Source of the DNA: Rhexocercosporidium sp. MPI-PUGE-AT-0058 | Lineage: Eukaryota > Ascomycota > Leotiomycetes > Helotiales | NCBI GenBank assembly: GCA_020746875.1 | Contig: JAGTJL010000002.1 | Location: 2,790,001 to 2,854,000, forward strand | DNA length: 64,000 bases | Reading direction: 5' to 3' | Shown: positions 23,003 to 33,716 of the stretch, piece after piece | Numbering within the stretch: the first letter of the stretch is position 1 | Layout: the number at the start of each line of letters is the position of its first letter | Notes under the pieces: model-generated | The model's input: only the letters and a program-made list of their open reading frames with translations | Told to the model about the DNA's origin: nothing | The model's database searches: none | Position numbers and translations under genes: made by a program

Positions 23003-25901
23003 ATGGCCTCTCAATCTGTGCCCTTGAGCCTCACAAGCCGGCAGCAGCTTCATCGTCACGAGACTACCATGCTACTTCCGGCGCTTGACCCTGAACAGGT
23101 GGACCACGACGGATGTTTTCCACCACACCGTGCTCTAGATGTTGATCCTCGAGACCCACATGCAGACTTGCCTGTATATTTCACCATCCATAGGTAAGTG
23201 ACGGAGATCCAATGGCGTGTTGCTGTGTATGATCTGATGGTTTGCAGGATTCGAAAAGATGTCATTGCTGCTATTGGTAAAGACACCTTCATTCTCGATT
23301 GCAGTGGACTATGCTAACGCTCTTCAAGACGACCCGTATAGCATCGAACAGCTTCGAGACCCTCGCATGAATTTGACGGTTGTACGACCGCTTGTAGACA
23401 GATACTATACACTGAATGATGTCTCCATGGGTATGTTGTGAAAGTCTCACGCACGGTCATCTTCTCGAGTACTCTGGGCTAAGACATTCGTCCACCTTAT
23501 GGGATTCTTTTGATTATTTCATGGCTCTATCGATCGTCGTGTGATCCGGAATAGCTGTTGCTCCCTTTAATTCCTCGAAACGTTTCTTCTGTCTTGTCAT
23601 ATAACGCAGCCGCTCAAACACTCCGTAGGCTTTGTCCTGAGCTAACCGATATTTGAAAGTCTACTGCCTCCTAGTAAACCGGACTCACTTCCAGAGGGAG
23701 CAATTGACACAAGGGCATCAGCAAAGCGTGTGCAGTACTAGGGCCTTGTTCTGCGAGCTTCTCGCCAATCGGATTCTGAGGCGCTTTCACGAAGATAACA
23801 TAGGTGCCCAAGGCCTATTGCTACTTGCTCAGATCCTCGTTGGAGGTTTCGATCCTTTCCAAGGTGCACCTCCCGATGTCCTGGCTGAGAACAGTCAGTT
23901 CTCATGGACGACCCAGACAAGAACAGGTCATAGGCGAAAACTTCCTGCCCTAGAAATTGCGATCATTTCCGAGAGTAAAATATTTCTCAGTTCGTCGGCT
24001 TGCCAGATGGTTGTTGCAGCGATATAGTATGTCTTTTTCGCCCTGAAATATCTAGGATATAGGGACTAGGATTAGATCATTTGTTTCATCCCAATACATG
24101 GAAAACCATGCAAACTAATTCGTTGATTAGCGAAGGTCGAGTGATTTACACGCCGACATCATTCATCGACATCCTGCCCGACCACTACAAGCGCAAGCCT
24201 ATCTCCTTATACAATCCTCGCAAGGCGCCCATATTCAATCAATACCGGCTCATCGTGCCTAGGACGAGAAATGTTCTGGAGGTTGCTCAATTCATTGTGC
24301 TTCTCGCCTTGTTTCTGTTTGTCATGGTAGACCGAGATCCGAGCACATTTGGAGGCATGGAAATGTCGTTCATCATTTACACTCTTGGCTGGGTACTTGA
24401 TCAATTTGTGAGTAACACTTGCTGTTCCATCCTCCTCTCGAAGCTTTCCCCAGCAACAATACTATTAGTGTTGTCGATCATGTGATCTGCTAGTATCACT
24501 GCCCAGCGACTGACATGATTTTAGGCAAGCATACTGGAACATGGTAGGACGAACATCTGTCTGAGTTTACCCCGAGGCTTACATTAATACAGGCTGGCAT
24601 GTCTATACTCAGAACCTCTGGTCCTTCTTGGATGTCACATTCTCGGCAATATTTGGCATATACTTAGTTCTTCGCATACACAGTTGGCGAACAGGCAAGC
24701 TTGAACCGGCACAACAAGCAATGGACGTGCTGGCAATGGGGGCTCCAGTTTTAATTCCCCGTATAGCATTCAATCTCATGTCCGAGAACATGCTTTTTGT
24801 ATCCCTCCGAGCAATGATGAGGGACTTTACTATCCTGACAGGCCTAGCATGTGTAAGTGGCTTTACACCGACAAACTGTTGATAATTCTGACTCAGGGTC
24901 TACAGTGGTGCTTTGCTGGGTTCCTTCTTTCTATGACATGGCTGAGTAATGGCGGGCATGAACCAATCACCATATCAAAGTGGATGTTGTGGGTCTGGTT
25001 TGGACTCGATGGCACTGGAATTCAGAGATCGGTTGACTTCCACTGGTTGCTTGGTCCAATTCTTATGGTCGCCTTCGCCTTCCTGGGAAATACACTTTTC
25101 CTTACGATTCTTGTCTCCATGCTCAGTACAACGTTTTCAGCAATCGTTTCCAACGCCACTGCGGAGATCCGGTTCCGGCGAGCTGTACTGACACTCGAAG
25201 GCGTAAAATCGGATGCAATTTTCGCGTACCAGCCACCATTTAACATCCTCGCATTGCTCCTCCTTACACCACTCACATATGTTCTCACACCTCGATGGTT
25301 CCATAAAGTAAACGTAGCAGTGGTCCGCATTCTCAACGCGCCTCTCCTCCTCATAATTGGCATTGTAGAGAGGCGTTCGCTTTGGAAAGGTCACGGAAGC
25401 GGCCACGATGCGGAACTGTCCCACACCAAGAGTCGAGCCAATCTTTGGGATTTTTCAAGAGGATTTTCTGTCCATGGAGACATACAGGCAGTCTTTGACG
25501 TGGACCCTCCAGAGTCAATTCAGGGTGAAGCGCCAGACGAGAGCGACCCGGATAGCAATGTGTTTGAAGAGGCTTTCGTAAGAGAGTTCGGGCAAGAAGC
25601 AACAGCAAAGCGTAGTAGAAGAGGCACTGGGAAGAATAGAAGAGACTCGTTAGCGCCATTTGAGATACTCAGTAGTGGCGTGGGAAACATACTGAGCGAG
25701 GAAGATGAAGATGGCGATGGCAGTGATACAAGGACAAGGCTGGCCAAGCTGGAGAAGACGATGGATAGGATCGAACAAATGCTGGTAAAGCTTTGCGAGG
25801 AGCTCGACAATACAGCTCCTTTAATCAACGCCACCGATGCCAAGGATACTAGCACGATGTTTAATCTGGACAGGAGCGGCACCTCAGAGATAGATGATTG
25901 A
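23003..25901 (+). CDS. yvc1: Yvc1-like vacuolar TRP cation channel
   Basis: Eight exons: 23003-23193, 23248-23276, 23305-23430, 23660-24026, 24131-24407, 24525-24543, 24593-24852 and 24897-25901. All seven junctions are GT-AG and in frame, giving 757 residues. Yvc1 is the TRP-type channel of the fungal vacuole that releases calcium on osmotic stress. Seen: a cytosolic N-terminal domain (DPYSIEQLRDPRMNLTVVRP, then VYCLLVNRTHFQREQ); RKAPIFNQYRLIVPRTRN just before the first membrane helix; further helices (VAQFIVLLALFLFVMV; FLDVTFSAIFGIYLVLRIHS; WCFAGFLLSMTWLS; GPILMVAFAFLGNTLFLTIL); and a long acidic cytosolic tail ending in a coiled coil (LAKLEKTMDRIEQMLVKLCE). Exon 6 is only 19 nt and exon 2 only 29 nt. 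The in-frame TTG at 22991 is not the start; ATG 23003 is. A T-run at 25941-25954 follows the stop. Confidence 0.9.
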
Positions 25902-26112
25902 ATTGTAGAAATCGAGAAGACTATTCCGATTGTTCTTCGCTTTTTTTTTTTTTTGTACTAGCAGGTAATACCGGCGATTGAAGACGTACTCCAGTGCACA
26001 AAGCACACCGAAACACAGATCCAATAACTCTACTCAGTGCAAGCGGCTGGATTGTCTCAATCATATTGCAACCCCTCCACTTCCTTTGAGGAATGATCCA
26101 TACAATCCAAAC

Positions 26113-28797
26113 CTACACCCGAAGTACCACTTCGATCCAATTGGCTTGAACGGGGCTTACTTTTTTTGCGTAGTTCTTTGCAGTGAAGACGTGCTCAAGG
26201 AACATAATTGCCTCAAATTTCTTCTGCCCAAACAACACACTCGATGGATGAATAGCGATCGGGTTCCTTCCAACAGTCATGATGTAGCTTCCATCTGGAG
26301 CGGAAAGAGCTGTCTTGGCGGCAAATGCAGTCAAGAATGTCTTGAGCAGAATACCCACACGTTCGGGTGAGAGCGCTTCGTACGGTTCTGAACTTGCATG
26401 CGGAAGTTCCGTCAGAAGCTTCTGTTGATAGCAAATCTGGCGGAGCTGTTGACGAATTTGCATCGCCATTTTCATGGCCCGCGGTGCAATTAGTCGCTGT
26501 TTGCACCATTCAAGGCGATCGGCATTGGCCACAGAAGCGTACTTTCTAATGACCGCGAGGAGTGTGACAATATCACCGTCTGACGACAATAGGTCCTTGC
26601 GCACATTGGTAAGATTCTCCTGGTCATCCTCGGATTTAGGTTGATTGAAGATTTCGGAGTCTGTCGTGAGGCATGATATGACATCAATAACTTCGAGCAG
26701 AATGTCGGATGTGGGCTCAGCGGCGGCAATTAGAACACGTCCAAAAGTGGCGGGGAGAGGGAATGCGGCCATTTTCTTCCCCACATAGGTGATATTGCCT
26801 TCATCGTCGACTGCTCCCATCATGTGGAGCTGCTTTAGGGCATTTTGGACCGCCATGATGTCGGGTGAGTCCATCAACGGAAAGTCTGAAACATTTCCAA
26901 TTCCGCGGGACTTCATCTTAAGAACGGCCTCCACTACATCGCTGCGGAGGATCTCTGGAAGTTCGTCCTGGTCAAGCTTAAGGTAATCATCTTCCGTGTA
27001 GATCCGGAAGCATTTCCCTCTTGCCTCCCGACCAGCTCGTCCTGCTCGTTGTATAGCCGAAACTCTAGAGATTGGTTTGGCGAGGAGGGACTCCATTCCT
27101 AGGCGAGGCCGGTACTGTTTGACCTTTGACTTGCCACAATCCACGACAAAACGGACACCAGACACTGTTACAGATGTCTCTGCGATATTTGTAGCAAGTA
27201 CAACTTTGCGTGTAAACTTTTCCTTCACCTTCTCAAATGCCTGCTGCTGGGCTGCAGCTGGTAGGGCACCATAGAGCGGCATGATCTTCATCCGGGGTAG
27301 AGTCTTGATGATTTTCTCGGCATAATCCTCGAGTGCACTCCGCAACGACTCGATTTCGTCTTGGCCTGTGAGAAAGACGAGAATGTCTCCCGGTAGGGGC
27401 TCAGTCACGTGCAATCTGAGGACTGTCTGTAGAATCGTATGCAAATAATCTGGCGATGGTTTGACCTCGTACATAATTTCGACTTCGTGCTGTCTTCCTC
27501 GGACATATTCGACAGCAACTCCGTTGCCATCTGAATTCGAATATGGCGAGGATGTTTCTGGGTTAATGCCGCTGACTCGTAGTATCGGACCTCCAGGCGT
27601 TTTCTTGGTATTTAGATTTTTCCCGTTTTGGGTTTTCATGTCTGCATCCCGTCTGCTGATATCTTTGTCTGAGTCGCTAAACCCATCCCAGTAGGAAGAT
27701 GCTTCCTTCGATAGATCCGACCCTGAGTCTTCACCAACTTCGTCTTCCAACATGTGGGGTGCAAGAATTCTGCCATGGTTTTGACCTGGCCTGTATCGAT
27801 TTGTAGTTGGTCTTGCAAAAAACGCTTCAATCCCCCCTAGATCGAGAGTCGCACTCATTATGACGACTTTTAGCGGGATACCACCGCGGCCACTCTTATC
27901 GCCATGGACAAGTCTCCTAAGAAATCCAGCAATAAGGTCCACATCAATGCTCCTCTCGTGGATCTCGTCGACAATGACCGCACTGTATTTCCGGAGATTT
28001 GGGTCATACAACATCTCTTGCAACAGCATGCCCTCAGTCATGAATTTTATTTTAATTCCGGCAGGTAAAAATGAGTCGAATCGAACGGCATATCCAACCT
28101 CCCCTACGTCCCCAGTGAAAGGAGAACCCATCTCACTGGCAACGCGCCGTGCCAGTGTCGTAGCAGCTACTCGGCGAGGTTGTGTGATCGCTATCACTCC
28201 CCCGACTGATACCTCCTCTGTCTTTTCTCCATCCTTCTTGACCCGAACTGTTTGTTTTTTACACCAAGGTTCAGCATACAGAAATTGCGGAACCTGGGTA
28301 CTCTTCCCGGAACCAGTCTCTCCGTTGATGAGCAAAACGTCGTTGTGTCGCAGGGCCCATCGAATGTCCGGCTTCTTAGGCCAAATAGGCAGGAATTTGC
28401 GGGTTTTTTCAAGTTGTTTAGCAATGTGCTGAAGTTTCTGACGATCACACGGCTCATTTCGAGAAGTATTGAACCTCCTGTGGTGAGATCTGGAAATGTT
28501 GTTTGAAAGACCTTTGGTGAGAGAACTCTTTTCAATAGCCCCATTAGAGGATTTTCCTCCAATAAAATTTGCGCGATCTGTGCCGTTGTTGTGCATAAGA
28601 CTGAAGTCTGCTTGCTTTTGCTTCACATCTGATCTGGGCTGAGAGGCTGCCTTTGGAATCCCATCTCTCATGCGCTTGACTCCATTCTTGAGGGACGGTT
28701 GCTTTGATTTGGGAGGATCAACAGTTCGATGGCTTGTATCTGAATGTGACTGGCTTTGTGCACTGTTCCCAAACTTGACATGGACCTTCTCGGGCAT
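26113..28797 (-). CDS. dhr2: DEAH-box RNA helicase, Dhr2/DHX33 type
   Basis: A single exon of 894 codons. Yeast Dhr2 is a nucleolar helicase needed for small-subunit ribosomal RNA processing. Motifs in order: I GETGSGKST (159-167), Ia TQPRRVAA (205-212), II DEIH (277-280), III SAT (315-317), then TNIAETSVT (536-544) and VI QRAGRAGR (583-590). These are followed by the winged-helix/ratchet and OB-fold regions of the family and the C-terminus KNYAKKVSPVQANWIEVV. The N-terminal 120 residues are basic and low-complexity, as expected for nucleolar proteins. About 105 residues (330-435), acidic and Ser-rich, sit between motif III and the next conserved block and look like a lineage-specific insertion. 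The Dhr2 rather than Dhr1 call rests on overall length and the C-terminal residues. Confidence 0.9.
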   Translation of the reverse strand: MPEKVHVKFGNSAQSQSHSDTSHRTVDPPKSKQPSLKNGVKRMRDGIPKAASQPRSDVKQKQADFSLMHNNGTDRANFIGGKSSNGAIEKSSLTKGLSNNISRSHHRRFNTSRNEPCDRQKLQHIAKQLEKTRKFLPIWPKKPDIRWALRHNDVLLINGETGSGKSTQVPQFLYAEPWCKKQTVRVKKDGEKTEEVSVGGVIAITQPRRVAATTLARRVASEMGSPFTGDVGEVGYAVRFDSFLPAGIKIKFMTEGMLLQEMLYDPNLRKYSAVIVDEIHERSIDVDLIAGFLRRLVHGDKSGRGGIPLKVVIMSATLDLGGIEAFFARPTTNRYRPGQNHGRILAPHMLEDEVGEDSGSDLSKEASSYWDGFSDSDKDISRRDADMKTQNGKNLNTKKTPGGPILRVSGINPETSSPYSNSDGNGVAVEYVRGRQHEVEIMYEVKPSPDYLHTILQTVLRLHVTEPLPGDILVFLTGQDEIESLRSALEDYAEKIIKTLPRMKIMPLYGALPAAAQQQAFEKVKEKFTRKVVLATNIAETSVTVSGVRFVVDCGKSKVKQYRPRLGMESLLAKPISRVSAIQRAGRAGREARGKCFRIYTEDDYLKLDQDELPEILRSDVVEAVLKMKSRGIGNVSDFPLMDSPDIMAVQNALKQLHMMGAVDDEGNITYVGKKMAAFPLPATFGRVLIAAAEPTSDILLEVIDVISCLTTDSEIFNQPKSEDDQENLTNVRKDLLSSDGDIVTLLAVIRKYASVANADRLEWCKQRLIAPRAMKMAMQIRQQLRQICYQQKLLTELPHASSEPYEALSPERVGILLKTFLTAFAAKTALSAPDGSYIMTVGRNPIAIHPSSVLFGQKKFEAIMFLEHVFTAKNYAKKVSPVQANWIEVVLRV

Positions 28798-29596
28798 TTT
28801 TGCGGTGGGAACAAGAAAGAAGCGCGGGCCAGTGGTTGGGAACGCTTCGTTTATGTAGAGCCTCGTATAATGTCTATAGAGGCTGGTGCACTTGCTGGGA
28901 TGTTGGCGTGCTCTGCTCCTTTTTGAAGATGCGAATGTCGTAGGTGAAAGTAGAAGTCAACAATTTTTGTCGCTCACTCAGTTTCTCTGCCGTCCACTAG
29001 TATCGTTTCGTCTAGTCCACTTCACCGCCTCTCAAGAAAGCTAGTTTCATCTACCATCACATATGCCGAGGCTGCATGGCATAGCATTGTTCGAAACAGC
29101 ACAGTGCAGGGCAACTTACAACGTGGACTCATGTTTTAACAGAGTCCGATTGTTACCTTTGGTATATCATGGAGATAGGAATACTACCTGACATGAGCAC
29201 TTGTGTAGTGTATCCAAAATGCGCTGGTAATCCTGGTGCTGCACGACGATGATGATTTGCAGTATATCCCCATTCAATTTGACCTTCATAATGCCTACTG
29301 ATCCACATTCTCGAACAAGTACATGTGGAATTATCCAATGCTTTAAGCCTCTTCTTATACTCCAGCAGATCGACGTCCGAATCTCGGCCATAGCTCTGCT
29401 TCCAACGATTGTATCAGCGCACACAAGATGACCAGCCCTCCTGCAAATGTCATTCGTCCAGCCAGCAATATCTGGTTCGGTTGTACTGGATAGGAATATG
29501 CTTGCGAACGCTCGGTATCATAAGAAGAGGGGCTGCGTTCGTCCTCATCTAAGACGGACCGAACTACCATCTGCTTGATCGTTCGATGAAATCCGA
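28798..29596. other. Spacer between DHR2 start and ACN9 end
   Basis: About 800 bp. It should contain the DHR2 promoter (28800-29050) and the ACN9 terminator. The ORFs at 29153-29570 are overlapping and domain-free. Nothing else is recognised. Confidence 0.45.
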
Positions 29597-30097
29597 CTAT
29601 TGATCTATCTCGCTCTTCTCGAGTTCCCTCTTCCGTATCGCCTGCATAAGCTCATACATCTGACCGAGTTGCTGGTCTGGACAAGTGTTAGAAAGGCATT
29701 TATGCACATAACAGATCGCCTACCACTCATTTTATCGATTTTCCCCTGATCCATTCGCTCACCAACCCAAGAATCGCCCTCCAGAGTTTGGGCGTACATT
29801 TGCCATTCCGTTAAGAACCCAATCTACAACGGGCGCCGGTTAGCTGGGTTTTGGCACAAAATCCTCATGCCTTACAATGTGAACTGGATTCTCCACATTT
29901 CTATGTGCCCTGAACTCGCTCTTGACATACTCATCACCGAGCAACCGCATGTCTCTGGGCAAATGCTTCCGATGTGTGCGTAGCAATCTTCTGTAGAGGG
30001 GAATAGGCGGGAGCAGGGCCAGTGGAGCCGGCTTGAAGCCTTTCGCAGCACCCAAGGCTGTGGGCGATGCCATTAAGAGTCGCGGGCGTATCTTCAT
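29597..30097 (-). CDS. acn9: Succinate dehydrogenase assembly factor 3 (Acn9, LYR protein)
   Basis: Three exons: 30097-29876, 29823-29724 and 29676-29597. The introns are 52 and 47 nt, GT-AG, in frame. The product is 133 residues. This is a mitochondrial matrix protein of the LYR family that helps mature the iron-sulfur subunit of respiratory complex II. Seen: a basic, Ser/Ala-rich presequence-like start ([20 protein letters not shown]); the LYR tripeptide in [15 protein letters not shown] (residues 34-36); [39 protein letters not shown]; and [20 protein letters not shown] at the C-terminus. Only the splice model reconstructs this conserved order. Divergent from MTQ2 over a 288-bp spacer. Confidence 0.92.
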
Positions 30098-30385
30098 GTT
30101 GACTTGCCCTTAAGGTTTGGTAGATACCTGGTAAAGTGGTTGTGTCGTTGGGTTGAGGAATAAAGTCCCTTCGGACGTTCAAAACCAATGTCGAGGTCAT
30201 GACGCACCTACCTCTCTGCTTCACTTTTTGTACCTCAGCCTCGCCCCCCTGCACGTGGTGAGGCGGGCTGCACCACCTAGGGACGACATCTGCAGAAGTA
30301 GAAAGGCCCTTCTCGGTTTCAATACAAGTACGTACGAACATAAGCACAAGGACAGGTGCAAATCAAAGCCCACGTCCAACGTCAA
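30098..30385. promoter_or_regulatory. Divergent promoter, ACN9 / MTQ2
   Basis: A 288-bp gap between two outward-facing starts, so both promoters must lie here or overlap the opposite gene. It contains a GC-rich patch (about 30240-30290, with CACGTG at 30252-30257) that could be a shared E-box-type site. This is an inference from sequence alone. Confidence 0.5.
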
Positions 30386-31180
30386 ATGCTTCCAACGCCG
30401 TCAACCTCCCATGTGGTGTTCGAGAGGGTCTACGAGCCCGCGGAAGATTCTTACTTGTTGCTTGACACGTTATCTTGCGAGGCTGAGAAGGGTTTCCTAC
30501 ACGATCGCTTCCACGACACTCCACCCGGAGGCACCCAGGACAGGTCCTCGTCGCTGGTGCCATCACCATTGGTAGTTGAAGTTGGGACGGGATCTGGAGT
30601 TGTCATATCTTTCGTCCATGCCCACGCCGAGACCATCTTCGGGCGTACCGATGTCCTGACCATGGGTGTGGACGTAAATCGCTTTGCGTGCAAGGCTACT
30701 GAGCAGACAATAGATGTGGCACAGAAAAACCAAGCCAGGCTAGGATCTTCGCACGGCCTATTCTTGGGCAATGTTCTGGGAGATCTCACTTTAGCTTTGA
30801 GGGCTGAGCAGGTTGATATCTTGATCTTTAACCCTCCGTATGTGCCAACTTCAGAACTGCCTCATATACCAACAGAGCTTGGCTCACAGACTACATCTTA
30901 CGACGATGACTCGCATCTCCTCTCTTTGTCGTATGCTGGAGGTTTGGACGGTATGGAGACAACCAATCGTTTGCTAGACAGCCTGGACAGTGTCTTGTGT
31001 AGACCCCGAGGTTGTGCATATGTCCTTCTAAGCGCTCAAAACCAACCAGAGCTGGTCAAACAGGGGATCAGAGAATGGGGAAAAGGGTGGGTAGTTGAAA
31101 CGGTTGGAAGCAGTGGAAAGAAGGCTGGATGGGAAAAGCTTCAAATTTTGAGGATCTGGCGCACAGCCACTGACGTGTAA
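30386..31180 (+). CDS. mtq2: eRF1 methyltransferase catalytic subunit (Mtq2/HemK2)
   Basis: A single exon of 264 residues. Mtq2, with its partner Trm112, methylates the glutamine of the GGQ motif in release factor eRF1. Seen: the N-terminal family motif VYEPAEDSYLLLD; the S-adenosylmethionine loop VEVGTGSG (64-71); the acidic VDVNR (96-100) after the second strand; the catalytic NPPY (149-152), which recognises the Gln side chain; and the later segment SYAGGLDGME. The ATG at 30386 was chosen because MLPTPSTSHV is the usual family start. The frame also extends upstream through a GTG. It ends 220 bp before the convergent SmD1 gene. Confidence 0.93.
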   Translation: MLPTPSTSHVVFERVYEPAEDSYLLLDTLSCEAEKGFLHDRFHDTPPGGTQDRSSSLVPSPLVVEVGTGSGVVISFVHAHAETIFGRTDVLTMGVDVNRFACKATEQTIDVAQKNQARLGSSHGLFLGNVLGDLTLALRAEQVDILIFNPPYVPTSELPHIPTELGSQTTSYDDDSHLLSLSYAGGLDGMETTNRLLDSLDSVLCRPRGCAYVLLSAQNQPELVKQGIREWGKGWVVETVGSSGKKAGWEKLQILRIWRTATDV

Positions 31181-31400
31181 GGGCACAGAGATATTCTCAT
31201 TCACAGTTTCCAACAAAGGCATTGCTGAAAAGCCCATCGTTTTCAATTCCCACAAACGCCAGTGAACCCACAACCTGTCCGTGTATGGCCTTCCTTGAAG
31301 CCATACATCCAGTGCAATCGTAGCATCCGAGTGCATAAAATCATCATTCCCTCGTCAGACCAACCAATTGACCACCCGTGCTTCCTAGATGATGGCGACG

Positions 31401-31936
31401 TTAAAATCCTCTGCCACCTCCTCTGCCACGGCCACCTCTGAATCCTCCTCGACCTCTTGGACCTCCACGGCCTCTTCCACCCCTAGCACCGCCTCTATCC
31501 GCAACCTCCTTCCGCGCTTTGTTCTTGGGTTTAGGCGCATCATCGATCAAGAGTGTATCCAACGGTAGGGAGTCAGGAAGGATGTAGTATCTGATAGTCG
31601 AACCCCGCAGATTGATCGTGTCAAGCGAGATCGGATCGCGACCTCGCTGTGTCATCTTCACGGTGCGCAGGGCGGTATTCATCTGGGGGGAAACGGAAGT
31701 AATGGTGCCATGAATTATCGTGCCTTGTCAGGGTGTTAGCAAAATCTCTGTACAGCCGGGTGCTGTATCATACCATTCTTGAGCTCAATTGTAACCGTCT
31801 CGTTCGCACATTTCATCAAAAATCTACCACGAGTAGCAGTTAGTTAGGAGCTTTGCGCGAGAGCCTTGAAGGAAGAGAGCTCAGCTTGTGCCACAACTAG
31901 GTTGCTTTGGAGGGATGCTTACCTGACGAGCTTCAT
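31401..31936 (-). CDS. smd1: Small nuclear ribonucleoprotein Sm D1
   Basis: Three exons: 31936-31923 (14 nt), 31823-31774 (50 nt) and 31723-31401. The introns are 99 and 50 nt. The product is 128 residues. SmD1 is one of seven Sm proteins that form the ring on spliceosomal U1, U2, U4 and U5 RNAs. Seen: [19 protein letters not shown] at the start; Sm1 motif around [18 protein letters not shown]; Sm2 around [19 protein letters not shown]; and an RG/GR-rich tail with about ten RGG-type units, the substrate for arginine methylation. The very small first exon is easily missed by gene finders. The converging gene is MTQ2. Confidence 0.95.
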
Positions 31937-33263
31937 CTTGACGAGTACTGGAATTCAGGTCTCGGTATGGAGTTTGGATCGTCGGTCAAGGAATCAGCTG
32001 ATGTTGTATCGAGGTGCCCTTGAGGATGTGTCGCAGTCAAGAGTGAAGCTATAAGCTAAACATCACCAAAAATTTAAGGTCTCCGGACGTGGCACGTGAC
32101 TCGGTATTCTTCCAACACATTTCTTTATCTCACGAGTCAGACCTTTATTCGGGTCCTTACTTTACTTACCTCACAGTTAATTAGCCAATTAAAGGGCTCG
32201 ACGCAGGAATCTCGTAAGAAGGCCTGGGGTAAAATTGTCGCAGTTTAGTGGCTCGCGCAGGCAGTTAATAAAAGAAGACTCTCGATTGAAAAGCACTTTT
32301 AATATATATATGTATACTTATTATTATTATTATTTAATTCTTATAAATAAAGGCTTATTTAAAGCGTATATAATTTCCAATGATTTATACTTCGTTTACT
32401 TTAAAAATAATAATAGAGGTTCTTTTATATTATATTATCTTTAGAAGATATATATTATACTTTTAAAGTATATGTTTATTGAATAATATAAGGTAATAAA
32501 ATAAGATTTTAACGTGCTTATACGAGAGTAAAAAATACCCTTGTTTAAATAAGTATATTTTAATTTAATTAAAACATTAATAAATAAATTCAAAGTATAT
32601 ATAAACTATGATTATTATATTTCGCAGCTCGTAATTATAGTCGTACAGACTATTTAACCTGTAGTCTAATAAGAGGAGGCTACAAGTCGTGCGAGAGAAG
32701 CGCCTGAGGCAATGAGATAAACATTTCCTCTGTTCCCAAATTAAGTAACTAGGTGATCGTCAGTTCCCACTCCTTACCTTGTACTAAAGGTAAGGAGTGG
32801 GAACTGACGATTAGTGCCGGCAGGATTTCCGCTGGGTATCTTGATGCTGTCTGTCGTTGGCAAGAGGCGAAGTGTAGGGGGGAATAATCAGTATTATCTT
32901 TAGCTATTTCCATACCTTCTACACCCAGAACGATAGTTATCTATCTCGAATTACCTAGGTAGCCTCATTCTTCCACGCCCTCTCGAAGAACATGATTCAT
33001 CCATGCGGACTGCGCCTCGAGTTGGCTGAAAGAACGCACACACTTGGATCATGCAGAGGTTTAGGCTTATAGGTAGGTTCAATTTCCCATGATCACTTAA
33101 GAGACGTGCTCGATACTTTCTGATGCTCCTTGACAAAAGTCCTCGACGTAAAGACGACAGCGCTCAAGTCTTAGAATTATTGTTCCATTGTAGTATACAA
33201 ACATTGCGCAGGCGGGGTATAAAACATCGCCGTTTGTAGCCACTAACAATTCCTTCCATCCAT
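31937..33263. other. Spacer with a RIP-like AT-rich remnant and hairpin
   Basis: Positions 31937-32270 look like ordinary promoter for SmD1. Positions 32270-32630 turn abruptly TA-rich with few CA/TG dinucleotides, as in the large block after 34 kb, and look like a small decayed repeat. Positions 32756-32811 hold a long perfect hairpin, listed separately. The remainder is the 3' side of PKR1. No gene is seen. Confidence 0.55.
32756..32811. repeat. Perfect 25-bp inverted repeat (hairpin)
   Basis: Two perfectly complementary 25-bp arms (32756-32780 and 32787-32811) separated by the 6-nt loop GTACTA. The left arm starts ATCGTCAGTTCC and ends CCTTACCTT. The arms carry no RIP-type changes although a decayed tract lies 120 bp away. 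It may be the fused ends of a lost small transposon, or the stem of a transcribed RNA. No flanking duplication is evident. Confidence 0.9.
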
Positions 33264-33716
33264 TCATTTGTCCTTTTCAATTTCGGAAACTCTTTCCCAT
33301 TCATCCTCTGTGCTGGTCTCTGACTTGCTCCCTCTCAGGCTTGCACGGTCTTTGAGCTTCCCAGCGTTCTCAATTAGCTCGACCTCCTTGCTGCCAGGAC
33401 CTCTATTTCCAGAGTCGATGACGGTTTCCGCGTCTGTGTCGGTATCATCGGTATGTTTGGTCTCGTCCAGGCTGCGCTTCTTCTCGTCTTCCACTGCCTG
33501 GGCTGCTCTGAGCTCGCTGACGAACCAGTTTATCGACCACCAGAGCCCAGCACTCAATAGCGAAAGTACGATGAAGTGGATGCTGAAGGTTGCAAGGAGA
33601 AGGAAGAGAAGGACCACTTGGAGGCAAGCGAATGTGATGTTGGTCGCAACGAGTAAGGTGGGAGTAGGACCAGGCGTGAAAATAGATTGAACGAGATCGG
33701 TGATGAAGGCCGACAT
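33264..33716 (-). CDS. pkr1: V-ATPase assembly factor Pkr1
   Basis: A single exon of 150 residues. Pkr1 is a small ER membrane protein that helps assemble the V-ATPase V0 sector. Seen: the hallmark start FITDLVQSIFTPGPTPTLLV; two hydrophobic segments (about residues 24-44 and 46-66) separated by the short turn TFSIH; GLWWSINWFVSELRAAQA right after the second; and an acidic, Ser/Thr-rich cytosolic tail. ATG 33716 is chosen because homologues begin there. The frame continues upstream only with a GTG and without family similarity. A short upstream exon cannot be fully excluded. This gene is isolated between repeats, with an inverted-repeat element about 300 bp upstream of its start. Confidence 0.9.
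   Translation of the reverse strand: MSAFITDLVQSIFTPGPTPTLLVATNITFACLQVVLLFLLLATFSIHFIVLSLLSAGLWWSINWFVSELRAAQAVEDEKKRSLDETKHTDDTDTDAETVIDSGNRGPGSKEVELIENAGKLKDRASLRGSKSETSTEDEWERVSEIEKDK

Noticed and set aside
29153..29570. Small ORFs between DHR2 and ACN9
   Set aside because: They overlap on both strands, lack domains and sit in the expected promoter and terminator spacer.
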